DNA from: Holophaga sp.
Lineage (GTDB): Bacteria > Acidobacteriota > Holophagae > Holophagales > Holophagaceae
Direction: 5' to 3'
Assembly: GCA_031292735.1 (NCBI GenBank)
Contig: JARLGP010000310.1
Span: 1-64,000 of the forward strand
Length of the DNA: 64,000 nt
Positions 10,385-18,682 of the stretch are shown in pieces. The notes beneath the pieces were generated by a model. It was not told where the DNA came from. It ran no database searches and saw nothing but the letters and a program-made list of their open reading frames with translations. The position numbers and the translations under genes are program-made. Within the stretch, counting starts at the first letter, position 1. Every line of letters starts with the position of its first letter.

Positions 10385-11835
10385 TGGCGCCCAAGGCCCC
10401 TCCCGTCGCCGCCTTGCTGGACCGCCTGGCAAAGGCCTACCCGGATGCCCGCTGCGCCCTGGACCACCGGGACCCGTACCAGCTGGTGGTGGCCACCGTG
10501 CTCAGCGCCCAGTGCACCGACGCCCGGGTGAACGTCACCACCCCGGCCTTCTTCCAGCGCTTCCCCGATCCGGCCAGCCTGGCCGCGGGCGATCCCGCGG
10601 AAGTGGAAGCCCTCATCCGCTCCACCGGGTTCTTCCGCAACAAGGCCAAGAACCTGCAGGGCATGGCTTTGGCCCTCCTCGAACGGCACGGCGGCCAGGT
10701 GCCGGCCACCCGGGAGGATCTGGCCCGGCTCCCCGGGGTCGGGCCCAAGACCGCCAACGTGGTGCTGGCCAACGCCTTCGGGGTTCCGGCCCTGGCGGTG
10801 GACACCCACATCTACCGGGTGGCGCGGCGCCTGGGGCTGTCCACCGGCACCACCCCGGACCGGGTGGAGGCCGACCTGTGCCGCCTGTTCCCGGCCGAGC
10901 GTTGGATCGAACTTCACCACCAGTTCATCTTCCACGGCCGCCGGGTGTGCCATGCGCGCAAGCCGGACTGCCTCCCCTGCCCGCTCCGGGACCTGTGCCC
11001 CACTGGCCGGGGGGACATCCCCGATCCCCACACCGGCCAGGCCCTGGTCGCGGCCGCTTTGGAGCCGGAGGCCAAGGCGGTGCTGCCGGGGCCCCCGGCG
11101 GCGGGGCCGGCCAGGATCGTTTCGCTGGTGCCCAGCGTCACGGAGCTGCTGGCGCAATGGGGCCTGGCTTCGCGGCTGGCCGGGCGCACGGCATTTTGCG
11201 TGGAACCCAAGTGGATCCGCGCTTCGGTGCCGTCGGTGGGCGGCACCAAGAACCCCGACCTGGAGCGGATCATCGCCCTGCGGCCGGACCTGGTGATCCT
11301 GGAGGAGGACGAGAACACCCTGCCCACGGCCGAGGCGCTGCGGGCGGCCGGGCTGCGCCTGCTGGTGCTGCGCATCCGTTCGGTGAAGGATTGCCTGGAG
11401 GCGTTCCGCCAGCTGGGCGACGGGGTGGGCCTGCCCGACCTGGGCCGGGCCCGGGCCGCGGAACTGAAAGCCGAGCTCAAGGCCCGCCCGGCCAAAGGGC
11501 CGCGAACCCTGGCGGTGATCTGGAAGGACCCCTGGATGAGCGCGGGGCCGGGCACCTACGTGGCGGACCTGATCCGCCAGGCAGGGATGACGCCCATCGG
11601 GCCGGACCGCTACCCGACGCTCACCGAGGCGCAGCTGGAGGCCCTGGACCCCGAGCTGATCCTGCTGCCGGACGAGCCGTACCGGTTCACCGCCCGGCAC
11701 CAGGCGGAACTGCAGCGCCGCTTCCCCGGGGCCGCGGTGCGCCGCCTGGATGGGCGGCACCTGACCTGGTACCTCAGCCGCACCCGGGACGGGCTTCAGT
11801 TCTTGAGGAATTTCAGCATTTCCGCCGGCTTCTGA
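10384..11835 (+). CDS. nth: Endonuclease III fused to helical-backbone metal/cobalamin receptor domain
   Basis: One 483-aa frame with two domains. Residues 1-215 are endonuclease III, a bifunctional glycosylase/AP lyase for oxidised pyrimidines: helix-hairpin-helix LPGVGPKTANVVLAN with catalytic Lys122, Asp140 in AVDTHIYRV, and the [4Fe-4S] motif C189-X6-C196-X2-C199-X5-C205. After a Pro/Ala linker (about 216-242), residues 243-483 match BtuF/TroA-like receptors (IVSLVPSVTELLAQWGL, SVGGTKNPDLERI, LRPDLVILEEDEN). There is no signal peptide, so the receptor half is cytoplasmic. It is coupled to kdsA by TGATG. Its 3' end overlaps the convergent dsbD by 40 bp. The symbol refers to the first domain only. 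Confidence 0.93.
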   Translation: MAPKAPPVAALLDRLAKAYPDARCALDHRDPYQLVVATVLSAQCTDARVNVTTPAFFQRFPDPASLAAGDPAEVEALIRSTGFFRNKAKNLQGMALALLERHGGQVPATREDLARLPGVGPKTANVVLANAFGVPALAVDTHIYRVARRLGLSTGTTPDRVEADLCRLFPAERWIELHHQFIFHGRRVCHARKPDCLPCPLRDLCPTGRGDIPDPHTGQALVAAALEPEAKAVLPGPPAAGPARIVSLVPSVTELLAQWGLASRLAGRTAFCVEPKWIRASVPSVGGTKNPDLERIIALRPDLVILEEDENTLPTAEALRAAGLRLLVLRIRSVKDCLEAFRQLGDGVGLPDLGRARAAELKAELKARPAKGPRTLAVIWKDPWMSAGPGTYVADLIRQAGMTPIGPDRYPTLTEAQLEALDPELILLPDEPYRFTARHQAELQRRFPGAAVRRLDGRHLTWYLSRTRDGLQFLRNFSISAGF

Positions 11836-13442
11836 TAGCCCAGCAGGCGGCGCAGCTCCTTGCCGTCCCCGTCCAGCAGGATCACCGTGGGGTAGCTCAG
11901 GATGCCCAGCCGGGGCGCCAGGTCCTTGCGCGCCTTGTAGGTGTCGATGCGCACGGCCACGGCGTTGTCGCGGATCCAGGCCGCCACCTGGGGGTCGGGC
12001 CAGGTGTTCTCGTCCAGTTCCTTGCACTGGGCGCACCAGTCCGCGTAGGTGTCCACCAGCACCGGCTTGCCGGTGGCCTTGGCCTGGACCAGGGCGGTTT
12101 CCAGGTCCTGCTCCAGCCAGCCCTGGAGGGGGGCCTGGCCCGGCGTGGAGGCCTGGGTTCCGGCGCCTTTGGGCAGCAGGCTCAGGTCCAGCCCGGTTTC
12201 CACCGCGCGCAGGCCCAGCAGCAGGCCCAGGGCCAGGGCCAGGAAGCCCAGCCCCCTGCCGAACCCGGAGGCCAGGGTTTCCGCCGGGCGGAAGGCGCCC
12301 AGGACCGGGGCGGCCAGCAGCAGCACGAGGCTCCACAGGGCGAAATCCAGCCACCCGGGCAGCACCAGGCGCACATTCCAGATGGCGAAGCCGAGCACCA
12401 CCAGCCCCATGATCTGCTTGAGCCGTTCCAGCCAGGGCCCGGAACGGGGCAGGGAGGCGGAAAACACCCCCACCGCCATGAACAGGACCCCCATGCCCAG
12501 GGCGAAGGTGAACAGCAGCCCGGCCCCCAGCAGCACCCGCCCGTCCTGGGCGATGGCCACCAGCGCGGTGCCGATGAAGGGGCCCACGCAGGGCGCGGAA
12601 AGGGGGCCCAGAACCAGGCCCATGGCGAAGGCTCCGGCCAGGCCCCGGCGCGCCCCCGAGCCCTGCATGCGCGACTGCAGCGCCGCCGGCAGGCGGATCT
12701 CGAAGCCGCCCAGCAGGCTCAGGGCGAACAGGGCGAACAGGATGGAGACCGGGATGAGGAACCCGGGGGACTGGGCGAAGGCGCCGAAGGCGGCGCCGGT
12801 CAGGGCCGCCAGCACGCCCAGGGCGGTGTAGGTGACGGCCATGCCGGCCACCAGCGCCGCGGACAGGGCCAGGCTCCGGGTCCTGCCGCCGCCCTTGGCG
12901 CCGATGATGGCCATGGTGATGGCGATCATCGGGTAGACACAGGGGGTGAGGCAGGCCGCCAGGCCGAAGCCGAAGGCGCCCAGGAACATCCAGAACAGGT
13001 TGCGCCGGACCGGAGCTGCGGCCGGCGCGGCCCCGGAGGGGATGTCCGCGCTGTCCACATGGAGGGTGCGGTCCTTGGGCGGGTAGCAGATCCCGCCTTC
13101 GCCTTCGGTGCAGGGCTGGTAGGTCACCACCAGGTCCACCGCCGGCGGCAGCCCCTGGCCGGCCACGGGGATGGCCACCCGGCCGTGCCAGATGCCGTCG
13201 CCCAGTTCGTCCTTGGCGTTGGTGGCGGGCAGGGGGCCGGTCTTCAGGGTGCCCGGGGTTCCCGGCTTGAGCGCCACGGTCATGAAGGCGGCCTTCAGGT
13301 GGGCGCCGGCGGGCACGGTCAGCACCACCGCGCCGCCCTGGAAGGCCACCGCCACATCTCTGTCGGGATCGAACCGGGAAGCGCCGAACAATCCGCAGAC
13401 CAGCACGAGCCACCCGATCATCCCTGCGGTCATGCGGCGCAT
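11796..13442 (-). CDS. dsbD: Thiol:disulfide interchange protein DsbD
   Basis: Carries electrons from cytoplasmic thioredoxin across the inner membrane to periplasmic disulfide proteins. 548 aa. A signal peptide (about 1-22) is followed by a periplasmic alpha domain with a Cys pair in CTEGEGGICYPPKD (CX7C, E. coli has CX5C), eight membrane segments with the redox Cys in LTPCVYPM and SAPCVGPF, and a C-terminal thioredoxin domain with DWCAQCKELDENTW. All three redox centres are present. The last 40 bp overlap the 3' end of the nth fusion gene on the other strand. Confidence 0.96.
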   Translation of the reverse strand: MRRMTAGMIGWLVLVCGLFGASRFDPDRDVAVAFQGGAVVLTVPAGAHLKAAFMTVALKPGTPGTLKTGPLPATNAKDELGDGIWHGRVAIPVAGQGLPPAVDLVVTYQPCTEGEGGICYPPKDRTLHVDSADIPSGAAPAAAPVRRNLFWMFLGAFGFGLAACLTPCVYPMIAITMAIIGAKGGGRTRSLALSAALVAGMAVTYTALGVLAALTGAAFGAFAQSPGFLIPVSILFALFALSLLGGFEIRLPAALQSRMQGSGARRGLAGAFAMGLVLGPLSAPCVGPFIGTALVAIAQDGRVLLGAGLLFTFALGMGVLFMAVGVFSASLPRSGPWLERLKQIMGLVVLGFAIWNVRLVLPGWLDFALWSLVLLLAAPVLGAFRPAETLASGFGRGLGFLALALGLLLGLRAVETGLDLSLLPKGAGTQASTPGQAPLQGWLEQDLETALVQAKATGKPVLVDTYADWCAQCKELDENTWPDPQVAAWIRDNAVAVRIDTYKARKDLAPRLGILSYPTVILLDGDGKELRRLLGYQKPAEMLKFLKN

Positions 13443-13512
13443 GCGTCCCCCCCAGATGCCTGTGAGCGATGATGCCAGCTCTTAAGGAATCTGGAAGCAG
13501 AACCGGGTGGAG

Positions 13513-13518
13513 TAGAAT
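13513..13518 (+). promoter_or_regulatory. -10-like hexamer before the PTPS-III gene
   Basis: TAGAAT, with CTGGAA 16 bp further upstream (13491-13496) as a possible -35-like element. Nine bases separate it from the GTG start and no ribosome site lies between, suggesting a leaderless or near-leaderless message. Confidence 0.4.
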
Positions 13519-13527
13519 GAACGGGTC

Positions 13528-13875
13528 GTGAGCACCCTTTTATCCCTCAGCCGCCCTTTCGTGGCCGACCATTACCATGACCTGCCGGGGTTCGTGGAGG
13601 CTCGCCATGGCCACAACTGGGAGGCCGAGGCCACGTTCGCCATCCAGGAAGGCAGCCTGGAAGACGCCTGCGCCGCCGCCCTGGACGCCTGGGTGCGGCA
13701 GGTGGACTACACTCTCCTCAACCAGCAGGCCAGTCTCCAGGGGCGCAACCCCACCGCCGAACTGTTGGCCGGGTGGCTGTTCCAGTTCCTGGAAGAGGTC
13801 GGCCGGCCGGCAACCAGGGTGAGGATCCGGGAAAAGGCCAACTACTGGGCCGCCTGCTCAAGGCAAGACTCTTGA
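13528..13875 (+). CDS. PTPS-III-type 6-pyruvoyltetrahydropterin synthase paralogue (probable FolB bypass)
   Basis: 115 aa, PTPS/QueD fold. Zinc ligands are His15 (FVADH), His27 and His29 (HGH). QueD and PTPS carry a catalytic Cys four residues before HGH; here that residue is Val23 and the next is Glu24 (EARHGH). An active-site Glu in ExxHGH defines PTPS-III, published as cleaving dihydroneopterin triphosphate to 6-hydroxymethyldihydropterin and replacing FolB in bacteria including Acidobacteria. So the likely role is folate synthesis, not queuosine; this assignment is inference. The C-terminal Glu (RIREKA) is kept. The start is GTG 13528. It overlaps the deacetylase gene by 4 bp if that begins at TTG 13872. 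Confidence 0.82.
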   Translation: MSTLLSLSRPFVADHYHDLPGFVEARHGHNWEAEATFAIQEGSLEDACAAALDAWVRQVDYTLLNQQASLQGRNPTAELLAGWLFQFLEEVGRPATRVRIREKANYWAACSRQDS

Positions 13876-15560
13876 GGGCCGGGGCAGGCCTGTACCTCCT
13901 GGTCGCCCTGGGAAGCTTGTCCCTGATCCACTGCGACCGCGAGAAGCCCCCGGCCGAGGTGCGCAAGGCCCCGGCGCCGCACACCCTGGAACCCTGGCGC
14001 TGGCATACGGTGGGCGGGCTCCTGGTGGTGGAAGGGGAACTGGAGCAGCCCACGGAACTGACCCTGAAAGGCCGCTTCATCTCGGAAACCTGCCGGGTGC
14101 CCCTGGGCCCGGTGCGCTGGGAACTCTATCGGCCCCCTCCCGGGGAAGTGGCGGAACTGCGCTCGGCGAATGGGAAGCTCCTGGCCAGATGGAACTTCGA
14201 CGTTCCGCCAGGGCCCGTGGAACTGGCCGTGGAACCGGAGCCCAAACCGGCGCCGCCCAAGGCGGCCCAGGCGCCCGCGGTCGCGAAGGTCGACCTGCCC
14301 AGGCCGGTGCCGCCGCCCGCGCCGGCGCGGGTGATTCCGCCGGGGCCCTGGGCCAGGATCGAGCCGCACCTGCCGCTGCCCAGGCCGGTCCAGGCACCGG
14401 CGGTGGCGAAGGTCGAGCCGCCCAGACCGCCGGCGCCGGCCGTGCCGGCCCGGGTGGTTCCGCGGGGGCCCTGGGCCAGGATCGAGCCGCACCTGCCGCT
14501 GCCCAAGCCGGTCCAGGCACCGGCGGTGGCGAAAGCCGAGCCGCCCAAACCGGTCGCGCCGCCTCCAGCCAGGCCCTCGCCGGCGCCGGTTCCCAGGCCC
14601 GCGCCAAGCCTTCCCCCCGTGGCCAAGGGCCAGCCGGTCTCGCGCATTCCCGCGGGCCTTCCCGAAAGGGCGGCCCTTCACCCGATCCCGCCTGTGCCGC
14701 CCCTTCCGGTCCTGCCGGCCACTCCGGCCAAGCCCCTGCCGGTGGTCGCCGACCGCGCGCCGGCCACCCCTCCGGCCACTCCCCCGACCGGCGCGGCCGG
14801 GGCCCAGGACTGGCCGGGCATGGGTGAAGGCCTCAACCTGCTGCGGGGACCCAGGGGCGAGCGGCGCATCTGCATGACCTTCGACGGCGGCTCCACCGCG
14901 GAGGTGGCTGTGGATATCCTCGATGCCCTGCACGAGCACGGGATCCGGACCACCCTCTTCCTCACCGGCGACTTCATCAAGAAATACCCCAACCTGGTGC
15001 TGCGGATGGTCAAGGAAGGCCACGAACTGGGCAACCACACCATGACCCATCCGCACATGGCGCCGCGCATGAAGCGCGATCCCCGGTGGACCAAGGAGCG
15101 GGTCCAGAAGGAGCTGCTGGATGCGGACCGGGCCTTCTACCGGCTCACCGGCCGGCCCATGGACCCCTACTGGCGCTCGCCGTTCGGCGAGAACACCGCC
15201 GAGATCCGCCGGTGGGCGGAGGAGCTCGGCTACCGGCACGTGGACTGGAGCGAAGGCGCCGACACCCTGGACTGGACCACGGTCAAGGAGTACAACCTCT
15301 ACCGGAACGGCACCGCCACCATCGAACGGCTGGAACGGCGCATGAAGAAGACCGACGGGGACGGCCTCATCGTGCTCATGCATCTGGGCTCCATGCGTCC
15401 GGCCCTGGACCGCCCCGCCAGATACCTGGGGCCCTTCATGGACCGGGCGATCCAGCAAGGCTGGCACTTCGTCTGCGTCGGCGACTACCTGAAATCCATG
15501 GGCAAGCCCAGGTGGGATGCCGCCCGGCGTCTGGCGCGACTCCAGCAGGGTGCCGATTAG
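13872..15560 (+). CDS. Polysaccharide deacetylase (NodB domain) with proline-rich repeat linker
   Basis: About 562 aa from TTG 13872 (AAGG at -8); the start is uncertain and upstream in-frame codons exist. An N-terminal hydrophobic segment (about 5-20, LYLLVALGSLSLIHC) anchors or exports it. A small domain (25-105), a 41-aa Pro/Ala repeat region (about 120-310) and a NodB domain follow. NodB motifs: TFDGG in place of the usual TFDDG, HTMTH (metal His pair), RSPFG, DWSEGADTLDW and LMHLG. The substrate is probably peptidoglycan or a surface polysaccharide. The second Asp of motif 1, normally a metal ligand, is Gly, as in some related deacetylases, so the metal site may differ. Confidence 0.85.
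   Translation: MRAGAGLYLLVALGSLSLIHCDREKPPAEVRKAPAPHTLEPWRWHTVGGLLVVEGELEQPTELTLKGRFISETCRVPLGPVRWELYRPPPGEVAELRSANGKLLARWNFDVPPGPVELAVEPEPKPAPPKAAQAPAVAKVDLPRPVPPPAPARVIPPGPWARIEPHLPLPRPVQAPAVAKVEPPRPPAPAVPARVVPRGPWARIEPHLPLPKPVQAPAVAKAEPPKPVAPPPARPSPAPVPRPAPSLPPVAKGQPVSRIPAGLPERAALHPIPPVPPLPVLPATPAKPLPVVADRAPATPPATPPTGAAGAQDWPGMGEGLNLLRGPRGERRICMTFDGGSTAEVAVDILDALHEHGIRTTLFLTGDFIKKYPNLVLRMVKEGHELGNHTMTHPHMAPRMKRDPRWTKERVQKELLDADRAFYRLTGRPMDPYWRSPFGENTAEIRRWAEELGYRHVDWSEGADTLDWTTVKEYNLYRNGTATIERLERRMKKTDGDGLIVLMHLGSMRPALDRPARYLGPFMDRAIQQGWHFVCVGDYLKSMGKPRWDAARRLARLQQGAD
14262..14562 (+). repeat. Tandem 123-bp repeat inside the deacetylase gene
   Basis: Two full copies and a partial third of a 123-bp unit (41 codons), aligned by the shared GGGCCCTGGGCCAGG at about 14344 and 14467. 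The unit encodes VQAPAVAK...PPGPWARIEPHLPLPRP. Copies differ by a few substitutions and form an extended spacer, probably spanning the cell wall. Copy number could vary between strains. Confidence 0.85.
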
Positions 15561-15607
15561 GAGCCCGCGAAAGGACTAGGATAGACTCCAGTATCGGTGG
15601 AGGTGTC

Positions 15608-18292
15608 GTGAAAGGAATGGGCAGGGTGCTGCTCAGAGTGGTGGCGGGGGCGTTCGCGCTGGTGATGGCGCTCTCCCTTCTGAGTTTCCACCCCTTGGAT
15701 CCGCACCCCTTCTCCCAGGGCGCCGTGGGCGCTCCGGTGCACAACCTGTGCGGGGTGCTCGGGGCTTCCATGGCCGGCATCCTGCAAACCATGGTGGGCA
15801 CCGGCGCCTGGCTGTTCCCCCTGTACATCCTTTGGGAATGCTTTCCTTCCGGCAAATCCCAATGGCCCCGCCGACTGGCCTGGCTGGCCCTGGCCGGCTG
15901 CGCCTGGACCCTGCTGGGCGGCCTCGGCCCCCGGCTGTGGCCCCTGGGCGATGGCCAGCGCCCCATCGAACTGCGCTGGGGCGGCTGGGCGGGCCGGACC
16001 CTCTGGCCTCCAGCCCGGCGCGCCTTCGGCCCGGTGGGGCTGCCGGTGGTGATGGGCGCCCTGATCCTGCTGGCCCTACTGGTGCTCGCCCCGTATCTCA
16101 CCCGGGCCATGGGCAACCTGCTGGCGCGATGGTTCGGGCGCACCGCCCTGCCCTGGGTCAAGCCCCTGCCGGGCAAGGGCGCCCGCGGGTTCCTGGGCCT
16201 GCTGCGGCGGCCCTTCCAGCGGCGCCGGGCGGAGGTTCCGGAACTGGATGCCCAGGATGCCCGGGAGATGCTCCACCTGGCCGAGCGCAAACAGGCCGAT
16301 GACGACAGCGTGGCTGCCCTGGACCGGGCCGAGCGCGAGGCCGCCTCGTACCGCAAGGCCTACCACGACACCCCGGAGGAACTGCCCAGCATCAATTCCA
16401 TGCGCCTGGATACCGGCCTGGAGGAATACCGCGAAAGCGAGGACCTGGACGGGGCCGCCCTCATCATCTCCCACCGGATGACCACCGGCGAACAGCTGCC
16501 GCCGCCCGCCCTGCTGCGCGACCTGCCGGTGCCGGTGGTGAAGCCGCCGCTGGTCCAGGCCAAGGTGGACCGGGACGGGTTCGGCCGTCTGGCGGAGCTG
16601 CAGCCCCTGGGCCTCACCGAGCCCACCCCGGCCCTGCCCATTCCCGAAATCTCTTCCCTCGCCCTTCCGGAACGGCCCCGCACCGGCAACCTGACGCCCG
16701 CCCCAGCGCGCCGGACGCCGGCCCCGCGCGTCCCCACCGGGGACACCGGGAGGCTCCCGGCCGCGCCGGCCAAGCCGGTGGAGGAGGGCTTCGGCCTGGT
16801 GGACCGGCTGGAATTGCCGCCCCGGCGCCTGTTCGATCCCCCCGAAGGGGAAAAGCGCCAGAACATGGCCGCGCTGGAGGCGACCCGCCAGCTGCTTCAA
16901 CAGAAGTTCAACGAGTTCAAGGTGAAGGGCACCGTCACCGGGCTGCAGCCCGGGCCCGTGGTGACCGTCTACGAGTTCCAGCCGGACCCCGGGGTGCCGG
17001 TGGCCAAGGTGCTGAGCCTGGAAGAAGATCTGGCCCTGGGGCTGAAGGCCGAGAAGGTGCGCATCGACCGCATCCCCGGGCGCAGCCTGGTGGGCATCGA
17101 GGTGCCCAACCAGGTGCGGGAAGTGATCAGCTTCCGGGAAGTGGTGGACAGCCCGGCGTTCCGCGACCCGTCCCAGAAGGACGCCCGCAGCCTGCTCACC
17201 CTGGCCATGGGCAAGGACATGGCCGGGCATCCGGTGGTGGCCGACCTGGCCAAGATGCCGCACCTGCTCATCGGCGGCTCCACCGGCAGCGGCAAGAGCG
17301 TGGGCGTCAACGCCATGATCTGCTCGCTGCTGCTGCGCGCCCTGCCCAGCGAAGTGAAACTGATCCTGGTCGACCCCAAGATGGTGGAGCTGGGCATCTA
17401 CGAAGACATTCCGCACCTGTGGGCCCCGGTGGTGACCGACATGAAGGAGGCCGGCCGGGTGCTCAAGTGGGTGGTGGCCCAGATGGAGGACCGCTACCGG
17501 CGCCTGGCCATGCTCAGCGTGCGGAACCTGGAAGGCTTCAACGCCAAGCTGATCGAGGCGGGCGGCAGCATCGACCTCAGCGACCGCACCCCCAACCCGC
17601 GCTGGCCGGACCGCCCGGCCCTGCTGGAGCCGCTGCCCTACGTGGTGGTGGTCATCGACGAACTGGCCGATCTCATGATGGTGTGCCGGGCCGACGTGGA
17701 AGACAGCATCGCGCGCATCGCCCAGAAGGCCCGCGCGGTGGGCATCCACCTGATCCTGGCCACCCAACGGCCCTCGGTGGACATCGTCACCGGTGTGATC
17801 AAGGCCAACCTGCCTTCGCGCCTCAGCTACCGGGTGAACACCAAGATCGACAGCCGCACCATCCTGGACTGCGGCGGCGGCGAGCAGCTGCTGGGCAAGG
17901 GCGACGCGCTCTTCCTGGCCCCCGGCAACGCGCGCCCCCGGCGCATCCACGCCCCGCTGCTCACCGAGGAGGAGACCCTGCGCCTGGTGGAATGGCTCAA
18001 GGAGCGCGGCCGGCCCGACTACCATACCGGCCTGCTCAGCGCCATGGAGACCGAGGAGGAGGCCGGGGCGGAAAGCGCCGCCGACGGCGCCACCCCCGGG
18101 GACGATGTCTACCAGCGCGCCGTGGCGGTGGTGAAACGGGAGCGCAAGGCCTCCACCAGCCTGCTCCAGCGCAAGTTGAACATCGGCTACGGCCGGGCGG
18201 CGCGGATGATCGACCGCATGGAGGACGAGGGCGTCATCGGCCCGGACCGGGGCGTCGGCAAGCCCCGGGAAGTGCTGGTGGGCGAGGAGTAG
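15608..18292 (+). CDS. ftsK: DNA translocase FtsK
   Basis: Septal DNA pump for chromosome dimer resolution and segregation. About 894 aa from GTG 15608, with GGAGG just upstream. Four N-terminal membrane segments (about 5-25, 45-72, 85-105, 138-165) are followed by an Arg/Pro-rich linker (170-400) and the motor: Walker A GGSTGSGKSVGVNAM, Walker B YVVVVIDELADLMM and ATQRPSVDIVTGVIKAN. The C-terminal gamma winged helix (DDVYQRAVAVV, SLLQRKLNIGYGRAARMID) reads KOPS-like sites and contacts XerD. It lies 47 bp after the deacetylase gene, with its own TAGACT element near 15583. Confidence 0.97.
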   Translation: MKGMGRVLLRVVAGAFALVMALSLLSFHPLDPHPFSQGAVGAPVHNLCGVLGASMAGILQTMVGTGAWLFPLYILWECFPSGKSQWPRRLAWLALAGCAWTLLGGLGPRLWPLGDGQRPIELRWGGWAGRTLWPPARRAFGPVGLPVVMGALILLALLVLAPYLTRAMGNLLARWFGRTALPWVKPLPGKGARGFLGLLRRPFQRRRAEVPELDAQDAREMLHLAERKQADDDSVAALDRAEREAASYRKAYHDTPEELPSINSMRLDTGLEEYRESEDLDGAALIISHRMTTGEQLPPPALLRDLPVPVVKPPLVQAKVDRDGFGRLAELQPLGLTEPTPALPIPEISSLALPERPRTGNLTPAPARRTPAPRVPTGDTGRLPAAPAKPVEEGFGLVDRLELPPRRLFDPPEGEKRQNMAALEATRQLLQQKFNEFKVKGTVTGLQPGPVVTVYEFQPDPGVPVAKVLSLEEDLALGLKAEKVRIDRIPGRSLVGIEVPNQVREVISFREVVDSPAFRDPSQKDARSLLTLAMGKDMAGHPVVADLAKMPHLLIGGSTGSGKSVGVNAMICSLLLRALPSEVKLILVDPKMVELGIYEDIPHLWAPVVTDMKEAGRVLKWVVAQMEDRYRRLAMLSVRNLEGFNAKLIEAGGSIDLSDRTPNPRWPDRPALLEPLPYVVVVIDELADLMMVCRADVEDSIARIAQKARAVGIHLILATQRPSVDIVTGVIKANLPSRLSYRVNTKIDSRTILDCGGGEQLLGKGDALFLAPGNARPRRIHAPLLTEEETLRLVEWLKERGRPDYHTGLLSAMETEEEAGAESAADGATPGDDVYQRAVAVVKRERKASTSLLQRKLNIGYGRAARMIDRMEDEGVIGPDRGVGKPREVLVGEE

Positions 18293-18342
18293 GCTTAACA
18301 TTTTGGCTTTTTTCAAGTCCTGGAATCGGCCTGGGCGCCGGT

Positions 18343-18348
18343 TAAAAT
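18343..18348 (+). promoter_or_regulatory. -10-like hexamer before the DUF493 gene
   Basis: TAAAAT, six bases before the ATG at 18355, with CTGGAA 17 bp upstream (18320-18325) as a possible -35-like element. There is no ribosome site between the hexamer and the ATG. Confidence 0.4.
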
Positions 18349-18354
18349 CGGATC

Positions 18355-18624
18355 ATGGAAACCGCCCCGCCCCCCGCCCCGACCTTTCCCCAGCGGGTGC
18401 CCATCAAGGTCATCGGCCGGGGCGCTGAAATGGACCCCCAGCGGATCGCCGCGCTCATCGAGACGCACCTGGGCCCCCAGCCGGCCGCGGATCTCGGCCA
18501 CAGCGTCAACCAGCGGGGCTCCTTCACCAGCTTCACCTTCTGGGTCACCCTGCCCGACGAGCACGCCGAACTGCCGCTGAGAACCGCCATCCAGGCCCTT
18601 CCAGGGGTGATGATGCAGCTTTGA
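18355..18624 (+). CDS. DUF493 (YbeD-like) protein
   Basis: 89 aa, small alpha/beta ferredoxin-fold protein of the DUF493 family: FPQRVPIKVIGRG, then RGSFTSFTFWVTLPDE and a C-terminal LPGVMMQL. E. coli YbeD sits beside lipoate genes and has ACT-like structure; its role is unresolved and the same applies here. No lipoate gene is adjacent. No ribosome site precedes the ATG, consistent with a leaderless message from the TAAAAT at 18343. It is followed at 58 bp by the isoaspartyl peptidase gene. Confidence 0.85.
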   Translation: METAPPPAPTFPQRVPIKVIGRGAEMDPQRIAALIETHLGPQPAADLGHSVNQRGSFTSFTFWVTLPDEHAELPLRTAIQALPGVMMQL

Positions 18625-18682
18625 ACCGGGGCCGATGGGATACCATGGAGCATCCGAACCCATCGAAGAGCAGGTGGAACTC

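Noticed and set aside
10512..13472. A 986-codon plus-strand open frame
   Set aside because: Pro/Gly/Arg/Gln-rich without any domain; it is antisense or out of frame to the nth fusion and dsbD, a usual artefact of high GC.
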